Assembly (NCBI GenBank): GCA_029263395.1
Contig: JAJCXO010000010.1
Coordinates: 1 to 64,000, forward strand
Reading direction: 5' to 3'
DNA length: 64,000 nucleotides
Origin: Acidobacteriota bacterium
GTDB lineage: Bacteria; Acidobacteriota; Thermoanaerobaculia; Multivoradales; J023
Shown: one piece after another, positions 55,601 to 61,509 of the stretch
Numbering within the stretch: position 1 is the first letter of the stretch
How the letters are laid out: each line of letters opens with the position of its first letter
Made by a program: the position numbers and the translations under genes
The notes under the pieces: model-generated
Databases searched by the model: none
The model's input: only the letters and a program-made list of their open reading frames with translations
Told to the model about the DNA's origin: nothing

Positions 55601-58600
55601 CGGGCCAGCCCTTCGCCGCCGGTCCAGAGTTCACCGGGGAATCCGATCGGTACCGGGCACAGCGCAGCGTCCACGACCAGCACCTGTGACCCACCGATCG
55701 GGCGACCGATCGGCACACTGCCAGCCAGCTCTTCTAGCCTACGCATCGAGTGACAAGTGGTGAAGGTGGTATTTTCAGTCGGCCCGTAGCCATTCACCAG
55801 GCGGCCGACACCAGCTTTCAGCATGCGGCGCACATGGGGCACCGATAGGACATCCCCTCCCGCCAGAAGCTGCTGCAGAGGCTGTAGATCGGTCCGAGCT
55901 TCTTCGACCATGAGATGGAATAGGCCCGCCGTCAACCATAAGCTCGTCACCCGGTAGCGAGTGAGCTGATTCCCCAAGACTTGCGGCGACAGGACTCCTG
56001 GTGGTGCCACCACGAGTCGTCCTCCAGTCAGCAAGGCTGCCCACAACTCGAGGGTCGAGGCATCAAATGACGCTGGTGCCAGCTGCAACCAGGTCTGCTC
56101 TGGCCCAAGCTCGGCAAAGTTACATCGACGCACCAGCCGCACCACCGCTCGGTGCGGCACTGCGACCCCCTTGGGCTGGCCAGTCGAGCCCGAGGTGAAC
56201 ATGATGTAGGCCAGGGACTCAGACGCGGCTTGTGGGGCAACTACTCGTTTCGACTTGGCCGTATCGACCCGCCGGGGGTCGATTGAAGCCCCGTCAACAG
56301 CAATCACCGGTACTGCGAGCGCTGGCAGGGTTGGCTGCAGATCGGCATTTGTGATGATGGCCACCAGGCCGGCATCCACGGCAATGTAGGCCAGCCGTTC
56401 TGCTGGATACTCGGGATCCAATGGTACGTAGACGCAGCCAGCCTCCAACACACCAACAATTGCCACCACCAGATCGAGCGACCGCTGGAGACAAATCCCG
56501 ACGCTGGCCTCGCTGCCAGCTCCAGCGTCCGTCAGCAGCCTGGCCAGGCTTTCAGCTCGTGACCGGAGTTCCTGATAACTCAGATGCTGCGCACCGAAGA
56601 CCACCGCCACCGCCTCGGATCGCTCCTCCACCTGACCGTGCAACATCTCAGAGATGGTCTCGCGTTCAGGGACGATCGGTCGTGCGCAACTCCACTCCAC
56701 CAAAACTTGGTGACGAGCAGCGGGCGCCAACAACGATAGCCCGCTCAACTCTCGATCCCCCCAGCGCTCACCTGCCCCAGCGGGAGGGCCGGCCTGTTCG
56801 GCCAGGCTGTAGAGCAGCGTCCGGAAGTGCCCCAACAAGCGCCAGGTGGTGGTGGCATCGAAGAGCGCACTACTCGACTCGAGATCGATCACCAATTGCC
56901 TTCCCGAACGGAACGCATGCAAGGCAAGATCGTATTTGACGCAGCTGATTGCTGGCGGTTCGCGGGTCAGTTCCAGTCTCGACCCTGCAGGCGCTTCGAT
57001 ATCCAGATCGAAGTTGAACACGACATTGACCAACGGTGCCCGACTGAGGTCACGGGGCGGATTGAGCTTACGGATCAAACGCACCAGGGGATACGTACCA
57101 TGCTCCTGTGCGTCGAGCAGTCGACGACGGCTCGCGGCCAGGAAGTGCGAGACCGTTTCGCCAGCGTCGCAACGGCTGAGCATCGGCATCGCATCAACAC
57201 AATGACCGACCAGACGATCGCCACCGTCGGGTGGGCGACGCTGCACCGGCACTCCGACGATAACCTCCGCTTGCTCAGTCCAACGGTGGAGCAACGCCGC
57301 AAATGCAGCCAGCATCGTCATGTAGAACGTCGAACCTTCACGACGACCGAACGTCTCGACCGCATCAACCAACGCTGCATTCAGTCGATACCGTTGGGAA
57401 CGGCCCCGAAACGTCCGCCGCGGGGGCCGTGGACGATCGGTAGGCGGTTCGAAGACGGGTACCTGATGAGCAAAACGACCGAGCCAATATCCCTCGGCAG
57501 GGCTCGAATCCTTAGGCTCTCGATCCAGCCACTCCACATACTGTCGGTAGGGTAACGGCCGGGGCAAAAGAGCTGACCGGCCACCGCGGCCGGCGTCATA
57601 ACAGGCCAACAACTCCCGAACCAGGATCGCAATCGACGCGCCATCGGCTGCGATGTGGTGGGCAGTCAACGACAGTAGATGAGCACTTGGTCCAATACGG
57701 ATCAAAACAAGCCGAATCAAGTACGGGCCGTGTTCGAGATCAAACGGCTGTCCAACAATCTGCCGCACCAGTTGTCGAACCAAGGCTGGTCCTTGACTGG
57801 AGTTCGAAAGGTCGATCACCGGCAGAGCCATTGATGAAGGTAGGGCAGACGTAGGCATCGGCACAACCCGCTGGCTCTCCCCGTCCCTGTCTAAAACTGT
57901 CCGCAGGGCAACATGCCGCACGATGATCTGATGGACCGCGGCGATCAGGACCGACACCTCGAGCTCACCCTGCAGACGCAACAAAACGGTTTCGTTATAT
58001 GCCATCGATGCCGACGGATCGAGCGAGACCTCCATCCGTAGCTGTTTCTGCCCTTCGGTGAGCGGGAACGGCTCACCATCCTGCGGGCTGTTCGCTGGCT
58101 CCGAGCTGGTGGAAGACCGCGCACCCTCGAAGCTGCGCCGCAGGGTGTCGAGATGTGGCAGTGCCGCCATCACCGCTGCCCGGTCGACCCCAAAGTCAAT
58201 TAGACAGGCAATTTCATCGACACCGAGTGCTCGTAGGCCCTCTACGATCGGCGCACAAGTGCTGGGCGAACCGATCAGCGCGCTCGACTTCACGTAACGT
58301 TCGTAGGCCAGCTCCAACATATAACGCCGGTCATCGTCGGCTAGCTGATCAAAGTCGACCTTCAGACCCTGGGTCGAGATCAAGTTCTTCAACAGTCCCA
58401 CCGACGACTCGAGATAGGCGTAAAACGGCTTCCGGGCCGTCTCTACCGCTGCCTCAGCGTCCTGGTCGACAAACGTGTGCAGCAAAACCGTCACCTGGCC
58501 GGAAGAGCTTGCATGCCCGGCATCAGCCAGAGCCTGTCGATAACAAGCGATGTTGCTGGCCAGCCCATCGAGGGTCTGTGCCATCAAGTTAGTCAGGATG

Positions 58601-61509
58601 CCGCAGCCCTCAGTGCCCGCTCGACGGTAGGTATCAGGGTTGTTGACCACGGTGATCCAGATCGGCAAATCCCGCCGCTGCGGCTGAGGAAAAAGACGCA
58701 CCGGGACCAGCTTGCCATTGCCGTTGATCTGCTCGACATCCTCACCTCGCCATAGCCGCTGCACCGTCACGAGGTTTTCGAACATCAACTCACGATGGCG
58801 GCCGAAAGCATGCGGAGCCAAAACAAAGTCATTGGGATGCCAGCCGGAAGCGACCGACAATCCGACTCTGCCGCCGGCCAAGTTGTCGACCAGAGCCCAT
58901 TCTTCGGCCACTCGCACCGGATGATGTAGCGGTAAAACGACACTGCCGGCTCGCAGCTCCAATCGCTGGGTTTCGCGGGCCAGGGCTGCTGCCAGCACCG
59001 ATGGGTTCGGCGACAAGCCACCGAAGGGGTGAAAATGCCGTTCCGGGAACCAAATCGCCGCAAAGCCATGCCGATCAGCGAACTTTGCACCTTCGAACAG
59101 CAGATCGTATTTGTCTTCGCGAAATTCAGCTTTGTAGTTGCCAAAATAATAGAGGCTGAAATCGACGGGGAGGTTGGAGCGACCGCTATCGACACTCCGG
59201 TCCACAACCGGACTTGCTGCTTCAGCCGTCGTCCCTTTGGCTGCTGCCGAAGGGGCCCTGACTTCTACCAGCGACATCCCCTCGGCCAGCCCAGGTTTGA
59301 AGGCACGCCGGCCAAAAAAGCCGAGGCGTTCGTCGGAGGCTTGGGCCGCAACCCCCGCAGCCGGAGGTTGTGTCACCGCTGACTCGCCGGCTGGTACCAC
59401 CGAAGTCTTGATCGCCTGCCGGCCCGGCGGAGACAAGAACCCTCCCTCACGCATAACAGTGACGGTCTCCCGTATCGCCGCCATGATCCGTTTCAAGTCG
59501 TCATCGCTGTGGGCCGTCGACAAGAAACAGTTGCGCCACTCCCAAACATAAATGCCCTTCTCCACCAAGTGATAGAAGAACAGTTCGGCATCACTTGTGA
59601 AAGTGAAGCGGAACAACGAACCACACGCCGCGATCTGAATCGGTACCTGCTCGCTCGAAAAGTACTCGTTGAGCTGCGATACAAAACGGGCACTCCGTTG
59701 ATTGAGATCTCTCTGGAGCGTCGGCCCCTGCTCCGCGAGATAGCCCAGAACCGCCCGGGCTGATGCCATCGCCAGCGGATGCTGGCAAAAAGTACCGCCG
59801 AAGAACGTCGTGTCGCGCATCGGTTGCGAGTCGTCACCGAACCTCCACATGCCGCCGTCAATACCGTCCATATAGTCTGCACGACCGGCGACAACGCCGA
59901 TCGGCAACCCACCGCCAACCACCTTGCCGTAGGTCGCCAGATCAGCCCTGACGTCGAAAAAAGCCTGCGCTCCGCCAAGATCCAACCGAAAGCCGGTGAT
60001 CATCTCATCGAAGATCAAGGCCACTCCGGCCCCGCGGGTCAGCTGACGCAGCTGGTGCAGGAAGGCGCGAGGTTGGAGGTTGGGCCGCCGACTCTGCACC
60101 GGCTCGACGAGCACCGCAGCCAAGTCATCGGCCCGTGATGCCAGCACCTCGAGGGCACGGTCACTACCGTAGTCGAGTACCAACACGTCGCGGGCCACCG
60201 CTGGCGGCACGCCGGGAGCAACCGGAAACGACTGCGGCTGTCCATCAATCTCCTGGCCACGGATCAAGGTACCGTCCGAATGGCCATGATAAGAACCAGC
60301 GAATAGTGCAATCGTCTGCTTGCCGCTGGCAGCCCGTGACAGCCGGATCGCGGTCATTACCGCCTCGGTACCCGAATTGGTGAACGCAGCGCGTTCCATA
60401 CCAGTCAGCTGACAAACCAACGCCGCCACCTCGCCGGCCAATTCGGAACGCATGCCAAGTTCGAACCCCGAGTGCAGCTGGTGTTCCAACACCGGGGTGA
60501 GGAACTCTGGACGGTGTCCGAAGAGGTGCACCCCCATGCCCATGGTGATGTCGATGTACTGGTTGCCATCGATATCCCATACCTGCGACCCGGCGGCACG
60601 CTGGCGGGCCAGCGGATAGAGCATCTCTTTGATGGCTGGGCGAAACCCCACCACCGCTCGACTGTCGGCTAGCGCTGCCCGGTGGGACTGTGCAAGCTGT
60701 TTCGACTTTGCGGTGCGACGGGTAAACCGCTCGATCAAGGCCTCGAGATGGCGCTGCTTGCGGTCATCTCGGTAACCCTCTGTTCGACGATCTCCAAGCT
60801 TCGGGCCAGCGTCCATTGACACCGCTGGGGGCTTTTGACCGGGTCTTAAGGGCCGGCTTTGGGAATGACTCGTTGCCGTGGCCTCCACAGGCGGAGGTCC
60901 GGGTCGTTCCGAAGTCTGCAGGTTGGTTGACTGGCGAGTCAATGCCGCCAGTTGCTGCGCGGCGAGGGCTTGGAACGCGTCGAGTTGGGCGTCCAAGACC
61001 CGTTGTAGGGTCGAAGCCGGGACCGACGTCGCCGTTTCAGAGGGCAACCCACTCGGGATCTTCGGGGGACCAAGGACGGATCGCTGCCTACCCCTCGTCT
61101 CCGTCGGCAGGCGTGGACTGGGTGATTCGGGGGGCAGGGGGTGGACATCTGGCAGGGCGTGGACGGCAGGCACCGATGCTACCTTGGATACCCCGCCGGC
61201 TTCGGTTGCGGCTGGGTCTTCGGCAGCCCGCACCGGTTGACTCGCCACTTGCCGACCGAGGTGATCCGCCAAGGCCGCGATGGAAGGCAGCTCCTCGAAC
61301 ACTTGGCGCAGACTCAGCTGAACCCCGAAGCTCTGATAGATCGTACGCAGTAGCTCAACCAACACCAACGAGTCGGACCCAAGCTCGAGGAACGACATTT
61401 CGGGATCGATCTCGCGCTGATCAATTCCGAGAATTCGGGCAACGATGGCCAGTAGCGCCCCGCTGATCTCAGCCTGACGTGGGGTCGACGGATCGTCCTG
61501 GTTGTTCAT
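40633..61509 (-). CDS. Giant hybrid NRPS: ACP-aminotransferase-monooxygenase-(C-A-PCP)x5-TE
   Basis: 6958 residues in one frame. Domain order with rough residues: ACP 12-85 (Ser47), class III aminotransferase 280-710, MupA/Atu3671-type flavin monooxygenase 781-1127, modules 1-5 (1145-2215, 2240-3325, 3350-4405, 4430-5580, 5600-6670), thioesterase 6680-6945. All five condensation domains keep HHxxxDG and all carrier domains keep Ser. No epimerase or methyltransferase domain is seen. ATG 61509 overlaps the TGA of the KS-AT gene (ATGA). Known logic of iturin, microcystin McyE and puwainaphycin assembly lines implies that a beta-ketoacyl chain on the ACP is transaminated to a beta-amino acyl chain, probably alpha-hydroxylated, then extended by five amino acids and released by the TE. 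The product is inferred to be a lipopeptide. Confidence 0.95.
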   Translation of the reverse strand: MNNQDDPSTPRQAEISGALLAIVARILGIDQREIDPEMSFLELGSDSLVLVELLRTIYQSFGVQLSLRQVFEELPSIAALADHLGRQVASQPVRAAEDPAATEAGGVSKVASVPAVHALPDVHPLPPESPSPRLPTETRGRQRSVLGPPKIPSGLPSETATSVPASTLQRVLDAQLDAFQALAAQQLAALTRQSTNLQTSERPGPPPVEATATSHSQSRPLRPGQKPPAVSMDAGPKLGDRRTEGYRDDRKQRHLEALIERFTRRTAKSKQLAQSHRAALADSRAVVGFRPAIKEMLYPLARQRAAGSQVWDIDGNQYIDITMGMGVHLFGHRPEFLTPVLEHQLHSGFELGMRSELAGEVAALVCQLTGMERAAFTNSGTEAVMTAIRLSRAASGKQTIALFAGSYHGHSDGTLIRGQEIDGQPQSFPVAPGVPPAVARDVLVLDYGSDRALEVLASRADDLAAVLVEPVQSRRPNLQPRAFLHQLRQLTRGAGVALIFDEMITGFRLDLGGAQAFFDVRADLATYGKVVGGGLPIGVVAGRADYMDGIDGGMWRFGDDSQPMRDTTFFGGTFCQHPLAMASARAVLGYLAEQGPTLQRDLNQRSARFVSQLNEYFSSEQVPIQIAACGSLFRFTFTSDAELFFYHLVEKGIYVWEWRNCFLSTAHSDDDLKRIMAAIRETVTVMREGGFLSPPGRQAIKTSVVPAGESAVTQPPAAGVAAQASDERLGFFGRRAFKPGLAEGMSLVEVRAPSAAAKGTTAEAASPVVDRSVDSGRSNLPVDFSLYYFGNYKAEFREDKYDLLFEGAKFADRHGFAAIWFPERHFHPFGGLSPNPSVLAAALARETQRLELRAGSVVLPLHHPVRVAEEWALVDNLAGGRVGLSVASGWHPNDFVLAPHAFGRHRELMFENLVTVQRLWRGEDVEQINGNGKLVPVRLFPQPQRRDLPIWITVVNNPDTYRRAGTEGCGILTNLMAQTLDGLASNIACYRQALADAGHASSSGQVTVLLHTFVDQDAEAAVETARKPFYAYLESSVGLLKNLISTQGLKVDFDQLADDDRRYMLELAYERYVKSSALIGSPSTCAPIVEGLRALGVDEIACLIDFGVDRAAVMAALPHLDTLRRSFEGARSSTSSEPANSPQDGEPFPLTEGQKQLRMEVSLDPSASMAYNETVLLRLQGELEVSVLIAAVHQIIVRHVALRTVLDRDGESQRVVPMPTSALPSSMALPVIDLSNSSQGPALVRQLVRQIVGQPFDLEHGPYLIRLVLIRIGPSAHLLSLTAHHIAADGASIAILVRELLACYDAGRGGRSALLPRPLPYRQYVEWLDREPKDSSPAEGYWLGRFAHQVPVFEPPTDRPRPPRRTFRGRSQRYRLNAALVDAVETFGRREGSTFYMTMLAAFAALLHRWTEQAEVIVGVPVQRRPPDGGDRLVGHCVDAMPMLSRCDAGETVSHFLAASRRRLLDAQEHGTYPLVRLIRKLNPPRDLSRAPLVNVVFNFDLDIEAPAGSRLELTREPPAISCVKYDLALHAFRSGRQLVIDLESSSALFDATTTWRLLGHFRTLLYSLAEQAGPPAGAGERWGDRELSGLSLLAPAARHQVLVEWSCARPIVPERETISEMLHGQVEERSEAVAVVFGAQHLSYQELRSRAESLARLLTDAGAGSEASVGICLQRSLDLVVAIVGVLEAGCVYVPLDPEYPAERLAYIAVDAGLVAIITNADLQPTLPALAVPVIAVDGASIDPRRVDTAKSKRVVAPQAASESLAYIMFTSGSTGQPKGVAVPHRAVVRLVRRCNFAELGPEQTWLQLAPASFDASTLELWAALLTGGRLVVAPPGVLSPQVLGNQLTRYRVTSLWLTAGLFHLMVEEARTDLQPLQQLLAGGDVLSVPHVRRMLKAGVGRLVNGYGPTENTTFTTCHSMRRLEELAGSVPIGRPIGGSQVLVVDAALCPVPIGFPGELWTGGEGLARGYHAAPRLSAERFVPHPSSDRCGQRLYRTGDRVRFLADGRLQFLGRSDQQVKVRGFRIEPGEIESTLMTHATVVEAAVVMDGQVSGESRGRLLAFVVVAASRSAGAPVQRVDSEGLRQYLADRLPAFMVPTSFVMLDRLPLTPNGKVDRRALKENRNRFGWNADMPASPDWVAPRTPTENMLADIWSEVLGGDGTSGWRPIGAHDNFFALGGHSLLATQVVSRVRRTFGVELAIKQVFEGPTIAELASDIQVALAGPAAVPELPLEPVPRDLAGVPISPVPLSFPQQRLWFVMQLQPDNVAYNIPAVVSLRGPLDGLALERSWSHILRRHEPLRTVFRRLPDGQPTQHISPPGDERLPVIDLTPLTSPAQQRETRRLIRREALRPFDLEHGPLARVWRLRLATAQHVLFFNFHHIVFDGWSQGIFDRELEAAYRALTTGETASVEPPALGIQYGDFSVWQHQVSTDEEAQLAYWRDRLTGLETLSLPVDRPRPAVQTSHGAAVPVRVPAAVTTALRQLGVDHGLSLFMPLLASFQILLQRASGQLDVTVGSPIAHRNRRGIEQLIGFFVNNLVLRSRVDPRATFLEFAARTRNLTLADYAHQDLPFERLVEALQPERDLSRHPLFQVFFSFQNTPRSTTGWVGLERQPIELDFWRVTVDLELHLWEEDECLQGLFGYNSDLFDRSTIERLERALVCLLTDIVTVPKRRCGELQSLRPTERHQTLLEWSDTPASPGPAKTIPGLVLEQAARCPEAVAVVCGIEFLSYGALMTRTARLADQLQTLHIGPENGVGMCLARSLDVVPSILGILTTGAFYVPLDPEYPEDRLAFMASDAGITALVTTQTLALACTAWAEVPTVRVDVPWETESGAAWGSNFGRVTSDGWLDSSAHLLDSLAYVMYTSGSTGQPKGVAVSHRAVIRLVHQSNYATMSPEQIWPLLAPISFDASTLELWAPLLTGGRLAVAPPGVLPPEDLSNFLSQQRVNSLFLTTGLFNLMVDEQPAGLRHLDQLFTGGEELSVLHARQLLRAGVGKLFNVYGPTENTTFSTFHPLREASDLVGKVPIGRPIGGSRVLIVDPELQPVSMGAIGELCTGGVGVARGYWRVPRRTALRFVPDPTANEVGARIYRTGDRARWRADGQIEFLGRFDHQFKLRGFRIEPGEIEAALMEHPRIADAAVVLERSSVDNRGISLAAYIVASSSGGGDVLDPGFELVGPSAEELRALVGSRLPNFMVPSSFTAVAALPLTPTGKVDRTQLARGVLGIGLLPEDTGAAFDSFATRPHSPIEEILVQVWNDVFRAAARHRETIGVHDNFFAIGGHSLLATQVISRVRVYFDVDLPLASLFEQPTIAEQAAAIQHALAEDASSLRLGSLSASRQREQVADDFWPLSFAQQRLWFLDQLMPSHPGYNMPSAYRLVGHLDVAALAACWQEILRRHEVLRTSFPSKDGRPYQRIEPNWCWAIPLVDLTALSSAERGDETRRLLHDEVERPFDLTQGPLARFGLIRLHDDEHILVLNLHHVIFDGWSMGVFQHELETLYKAILADRPSPLPELPVQYRDFALWQRQQLSGGVLAKQLAYWRDQLANLEPLELPLDRQRPATHSFRGAGLSLAVDADLTMALEELSRRCGVSLFMTLLGSYAVVLQRMSGQGDLVVGSPIAHRNHPEIEGLLGFFVNNLVLRLEVSAATPFLHLLDQVRAVCLAAYGHQDLPFDRLVDELHPERDLGRHPLFQTVLAFQNTALAEARLPGIECFPMELELRASTIDLAFHLAAAVAPPAAECADQAGLVGLVGYNTDIFDPSTILRLSRSFQDLLANVVANPERRLGEFLLLKAGERHQLLVEWNNSRVDTGVAVTFPELFRSRVRACPEAVALRMEDVESSDVQTLTYGALEQHSNRLAETLRRLGVRAEKRVGLAVDPSPEMIIGLLAILHAGGVYVPLDPALPDQRLAFIVANAGVEVVLTQHHYQARVAAAGAAHTPCLVEGWPPSNQAPSVSSTSTEPSRPRARLDNLAYIIYTSGSTGRPKGVLLHHRGLYALQHSMRRQLGLRRDDRMLQFASLSFDASIWEIVLALATGATLELAPRERLRTSSDLLGLMTERGITVAGLPPAMLAVLEPEIPSLRLLLAAGEACTKDIVQKWAPGRVLFNGYGPTESTVAATFERCDPSQPKVLIGRPFANIQATVLGAALQPAAIGAAGELHLAGAVLARGYLDRPRRTARHFIPDPMPLAAAGTRLYCTGDRVRRSADGRLDFLGRVDQQVKIRGFRIEPGEIEAALLASRRVREAVVVARQDSGGPRRLVAYVVAESLSPSKAWIPELRAFLEQQLPRYMVPAVFVELEALPLLVSGKVDRRSLPIPEPSRRNLDETFAAPTTEAEKILAKVWCQLLRLDRVGVHDNFFTLGGDSILTIQIVARARQQGLQLTARDIFRHQTIHDLVRIAKPVEEPASDSHTILDSATRRELLATEPALEDAYPLAPTQLAMFHLQLYEPASRAYFLQLSWRISGRLEIGWMRQAWQQLMARHPILRTSFRWQGLDRAHQVVHREPSLPWHELDLRALTGDAQEAAVETFRTVDQARGVDFSETRHPVMRLTLIRLAEDHFVFNWSYHHILLDGWSMPPLLGELFDLYRAGRGGGVAELQARRPYRDYIAWLEHQDRQHAETFWRRSLRGVTDATPLPKDRSSALLAAGDEDVDAVAAEISAATSTQLDALARRHRLTVNTLVQAAWAQVLGTFSGVDEVLFGVTFTDRPPALAGVESMIGLFINTLPASVRVARTGSLLAWVKDLQAWNLEMRQYGYVQLFELRKWCEIPGDQHLFETALIFENLPESDDITTESLGGGVVVELDRTFGRTHYPLVLIAVPSPPTPTADGLARSQLTLSLAFDRRLFDRSTVSRMFTLLDRLLTSFVTFPDQSMMELPRLSAAERHQVLVETNDTEVAEEAMTGVGCVAMTAGLAVTAAFRTQARQAPDTIAVAGEEIGLSYGELLRRVEILAFRLRAAGLGTESRVGLYFERSPEMVVALLAVLDAGAAYVPLDPRFPKRRLASILETTEVPIVLTVERMTTDLPAAKTRWVCLDRAEWNLATPPTTSAQPDDRLNDRQTMDRTAYVITTSGSTGQPKGVMISARSLAAYNTAFADALALSADDRVLQFASLSFDTSAEEIFPCFARGATLILRSEWMLESPRVFFDTCRRWRVTILDLPSAYWHQLVAGLNETPAPESLRWLVIGGEAASASAVNAWRRSQPGVRLVNTYGPSESTIVATREVLSDADKPASDPVSIGQPIRNTRAVVLDRLGRPVPVGVAGELCLAGVGLARGYLRAGGLTAARFVPDPWVLGGRLYHTGDRVKRIWTGALIFLGRLDHQIKIRGQRVELGEIESALREQTTVSEAVVVVVDEASAIDGAKRRRVRGASRFGEGVRGASRFGEGVPGASRFGEGVPGARVPGASRLVACVVAGGSGPIVVPALRQSLHQQLPRYMVPDRVVVYDELPLTAVGKIDRAALISSLKAGLDPDGWPGEHNLGAGSEMPSVGASGRRKAKLQGPIQELLAEVWGSVLGIDAVGPDDNFFDLGGHSLLAAQVISRVRQTFDVEITLRELFQASTLRELASRVESARFQGARRRPPPLEPAKAEPHGRELPLSFAQQRLWFLDRLRPASLDYNLASALRLRGALQPAALAGAWREITRRHESLRTTIASGDGGGCQRIGSPTAPLPVVDLETLTDDDRQLAVGEWSRRESRRPFDLERGPLARWTLLRLTATDHVLLSTLHHIISDGWSSGVVTRELGTLYRAACEGVPSPLPPLKVQYADYAIWQRDWLQGEVLHSEVEYWRRQLAGLSGVLELPIDRRRPSIRSERGALLTQELPSELSSAIQGLGRHEGATLFMVYLAAFQVLLGRLASTRDVCVGSPVAGRNQLATEGMIGFFVNTLVLRGDLSRGQEPSGSRAQLSFRSFLRRLRDTVLEAHEHQEVPFEKLVEELLPQRDLSHTPLFQVMFTLETLPDVELDLPGLTLAPESPAGRAPGQFDLTLALTGGVDALVGSWLYSQDLFDTTTIRRWGRHFEILVQALASQPDQPLVDLALLSVAERQQLTVEWRLGAGGPSPSELVHRRFALQAARTPEAIAVIDGEGFVTLGQLASRGRKIARTLVRLGVGPEVPVAVFAQGATNLVLGLLGVLEAGGVYIPLETSYPASRLSLIMRDAEVRVVLSDSSVTGELSEALDGLQDPPITLDIDDAVAHGGTWGLGPASWPEVSPEHLAYVIYTSGSTGEPKGVGVTHRQVMPVLNWFQNVLPLPPSRRVLQHIASGFDASVLELAGTLVAGGTLICTSPEQRAEPATFAPLIRRLGVEILYATPTVAREFVAGNTSLPSLRVVVLGGETVTTDLVDLVEAATGPRCRVLNGYGPTETAICATATRLSKRPLTQNLAGPTVPIGRAMAGAAVQVLDRHAWPVLPGVHGELTVSGSGVARGYLNQPRLTAEQFVPDVLGESGQRAYRTGDIVRFLAEGRLEFQGRADHQVKVRGLRLETEEVEAVLRRQPGVEDGAVVAVSAQLGMVASLRLVGFVKMTAGAALQSSELRQALAGELPQPMVPSTILALEQIPRTSRGKINRQALQALARSTALVSEGQPTDLTPPRNRLETILVKLWEELLEISLIGVHDDFFALGGHSLLTLRLQRRIAELTGQQLAVADIFKAPTVEKQAALLNVGGACRNQPSALVPLREAGQQPPLILVHAADGMATALASLARCLPPDRPCYALQSIGLEGTELGPASIEAMAAAYLEEVLAVQPTGPWHLAGWSMGGLIAFEMAQQLRAHSHSVALLALLDTQLPLAAGRMDKTELLASFARHLGLVNSHLGVNSLRLESVANILALAREQKLLPADFEAADGDRLWRVFRHNVIATAAYAATPYDGRATLFIARQRAPSQPSAGWGRFIRRLEVVEAEGNHFNMVLAPQAAGLAGDLEARCRRNRSAVPASGVRDFTSLTNP
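40675..41472 (-). other. NRPS domain: type I thioesterase
   Basis: Nucleophile Ser6769 in AGWSMGGLIAFEMA, with a likely catalytic His in EGNHFNM. It releases the chain, by hydrolysis or by cyclisation onto the beta-amine or a side chain. Confidence 0.85.
41500..44712 (-). other. NRPS module 5 (LCL-like C-A-PCP), specificity unassigned
   Basis: C motif HHIISDG near 5740. A domain has YTSGSTGEPKG (near 6232). PCP Ser6638 is in GGHSLL. Manual code D-A-L-Y-V-G-G-I-C, unmatched. Confidence 0.75.
44770..48222 (-). other. NRPS module 4 (DCL-like C-A-PCP), specificity unassigned
   Basis: The C domain begins DAYPLAPTQLAMFHL and has YHHILLDGWS, a style typical of DCL domains. The A domain has TTSGSTGQPKG (near 5084) and FDTSAEEIF. 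Manual code D-T-E-D-V-G-T-I-V has an acidic pocket, hinting at a polar or basic residue. It carries the in-frame repeat at 45252-45377. PCP Ser is near 5544. Confidence 0.75.
45252..45377 (-). repeat. 30-bp tandem repeat inside the A4 domain
   Basis: Near-identical 30-bp units (gctggcaccgcggaccccttcgccgaatcg type on the plus strand, 45301-45330, 45331-45360 and partial copies on both sides) encode VPGASRFGEG repeats at residues about 5378-5420. They sit in a loop of the A4 C-terminal subdomain, just before RLVACVV. Confidence 0.9.
48295..51462 (-). other. NRPS module 3 (C-A-PCP), specificity unassigned
   Basis: C motif HHVIFDG. A domain has YTSGSTGRPKG (near 3989). PCP is of the LGGDSIL type, Ser near 4374. 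Manual code D-A-W-G-L-A-G-V-A, not matched to a code I know. Confidence 0.75.
51535..54792 (-). other. NRPS module 2 (C-A-PCP), probable branched aliphatic residue
   Basis: C motif HHIVFDG. A domain has YTSGSTGQPKG (near 2872). PCP Ser is near 3291. Manual code D-A-L-F-F-G-V-T-F, nearest to Ile/Val-type pockets. Confidence 0.75.
54865..58077 (-). other. NRPS module 1 (C-A-PCP), Val-like A domain
   Basis: C motif HHIAADG near residue 1288. A domain has FTSGSTGQPKG (near 1774). PCP GGHSLL Ser is near 2183. By manual alignment to GrsA the specificity residues are D-A-L-W-L-G-G-T-F, close to the known Val code DAFWIGGTFK. Confidence 0.8.
58129..59169 (-). other. NRPS domain: MupA/Atu3671-type luciferase-like flavin monooxygenase
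   Basis: Starts VDFSLYYFGNYKAEF and includes AAIWFPERHFHPFGG, HHPVRVAEEWALVDNLAGGR and SGWHPNDFVLAP. In related assembly lines this domain hydroxylates the alpha carbon of the ACP-bound chain; that activity is inferred here. Confidence 0.85.
59380..60672 (-). other. NRPS domain: class III (GSA-type) aminotransferase
   Basis: Contains WDIDGNQYIDITMGMGVHLF, NSGTEAVMTAIRLSRA, GSYHGHSDGTL and the PLP Lys near 528 in TYGKVVGGGLP. The upstream linker (RRTAKSKQLAQSHR) is typical of PKS-embedded beta-aminotransferases. Confidence 0.9.
61257..61476 (-). other. NRPS domain: N-terminal acyl carrier protein
   Basis: LELGSDSLVLVELL with the phosphopantetheine Ser47. It presumably serves the KS-AT of the preceding protein, which has no carrier domain of its own. 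Confidence 0.9.

Noticed and set aside
58129-59169. Bacterial luciferase (light emission)
   Set aside because: The fold is luciferase-like, but the domain is embedded in an NRPS after an aminotransferase and matches the MupA/Atu3671 tailoring subgroup; no lux genes are present.
41000-61400. Many plus-strand ORFs opposite the NRPS
   Set aside because: All are antisense shadows of a continuous 21-kb coding frame with intact domain motifs.
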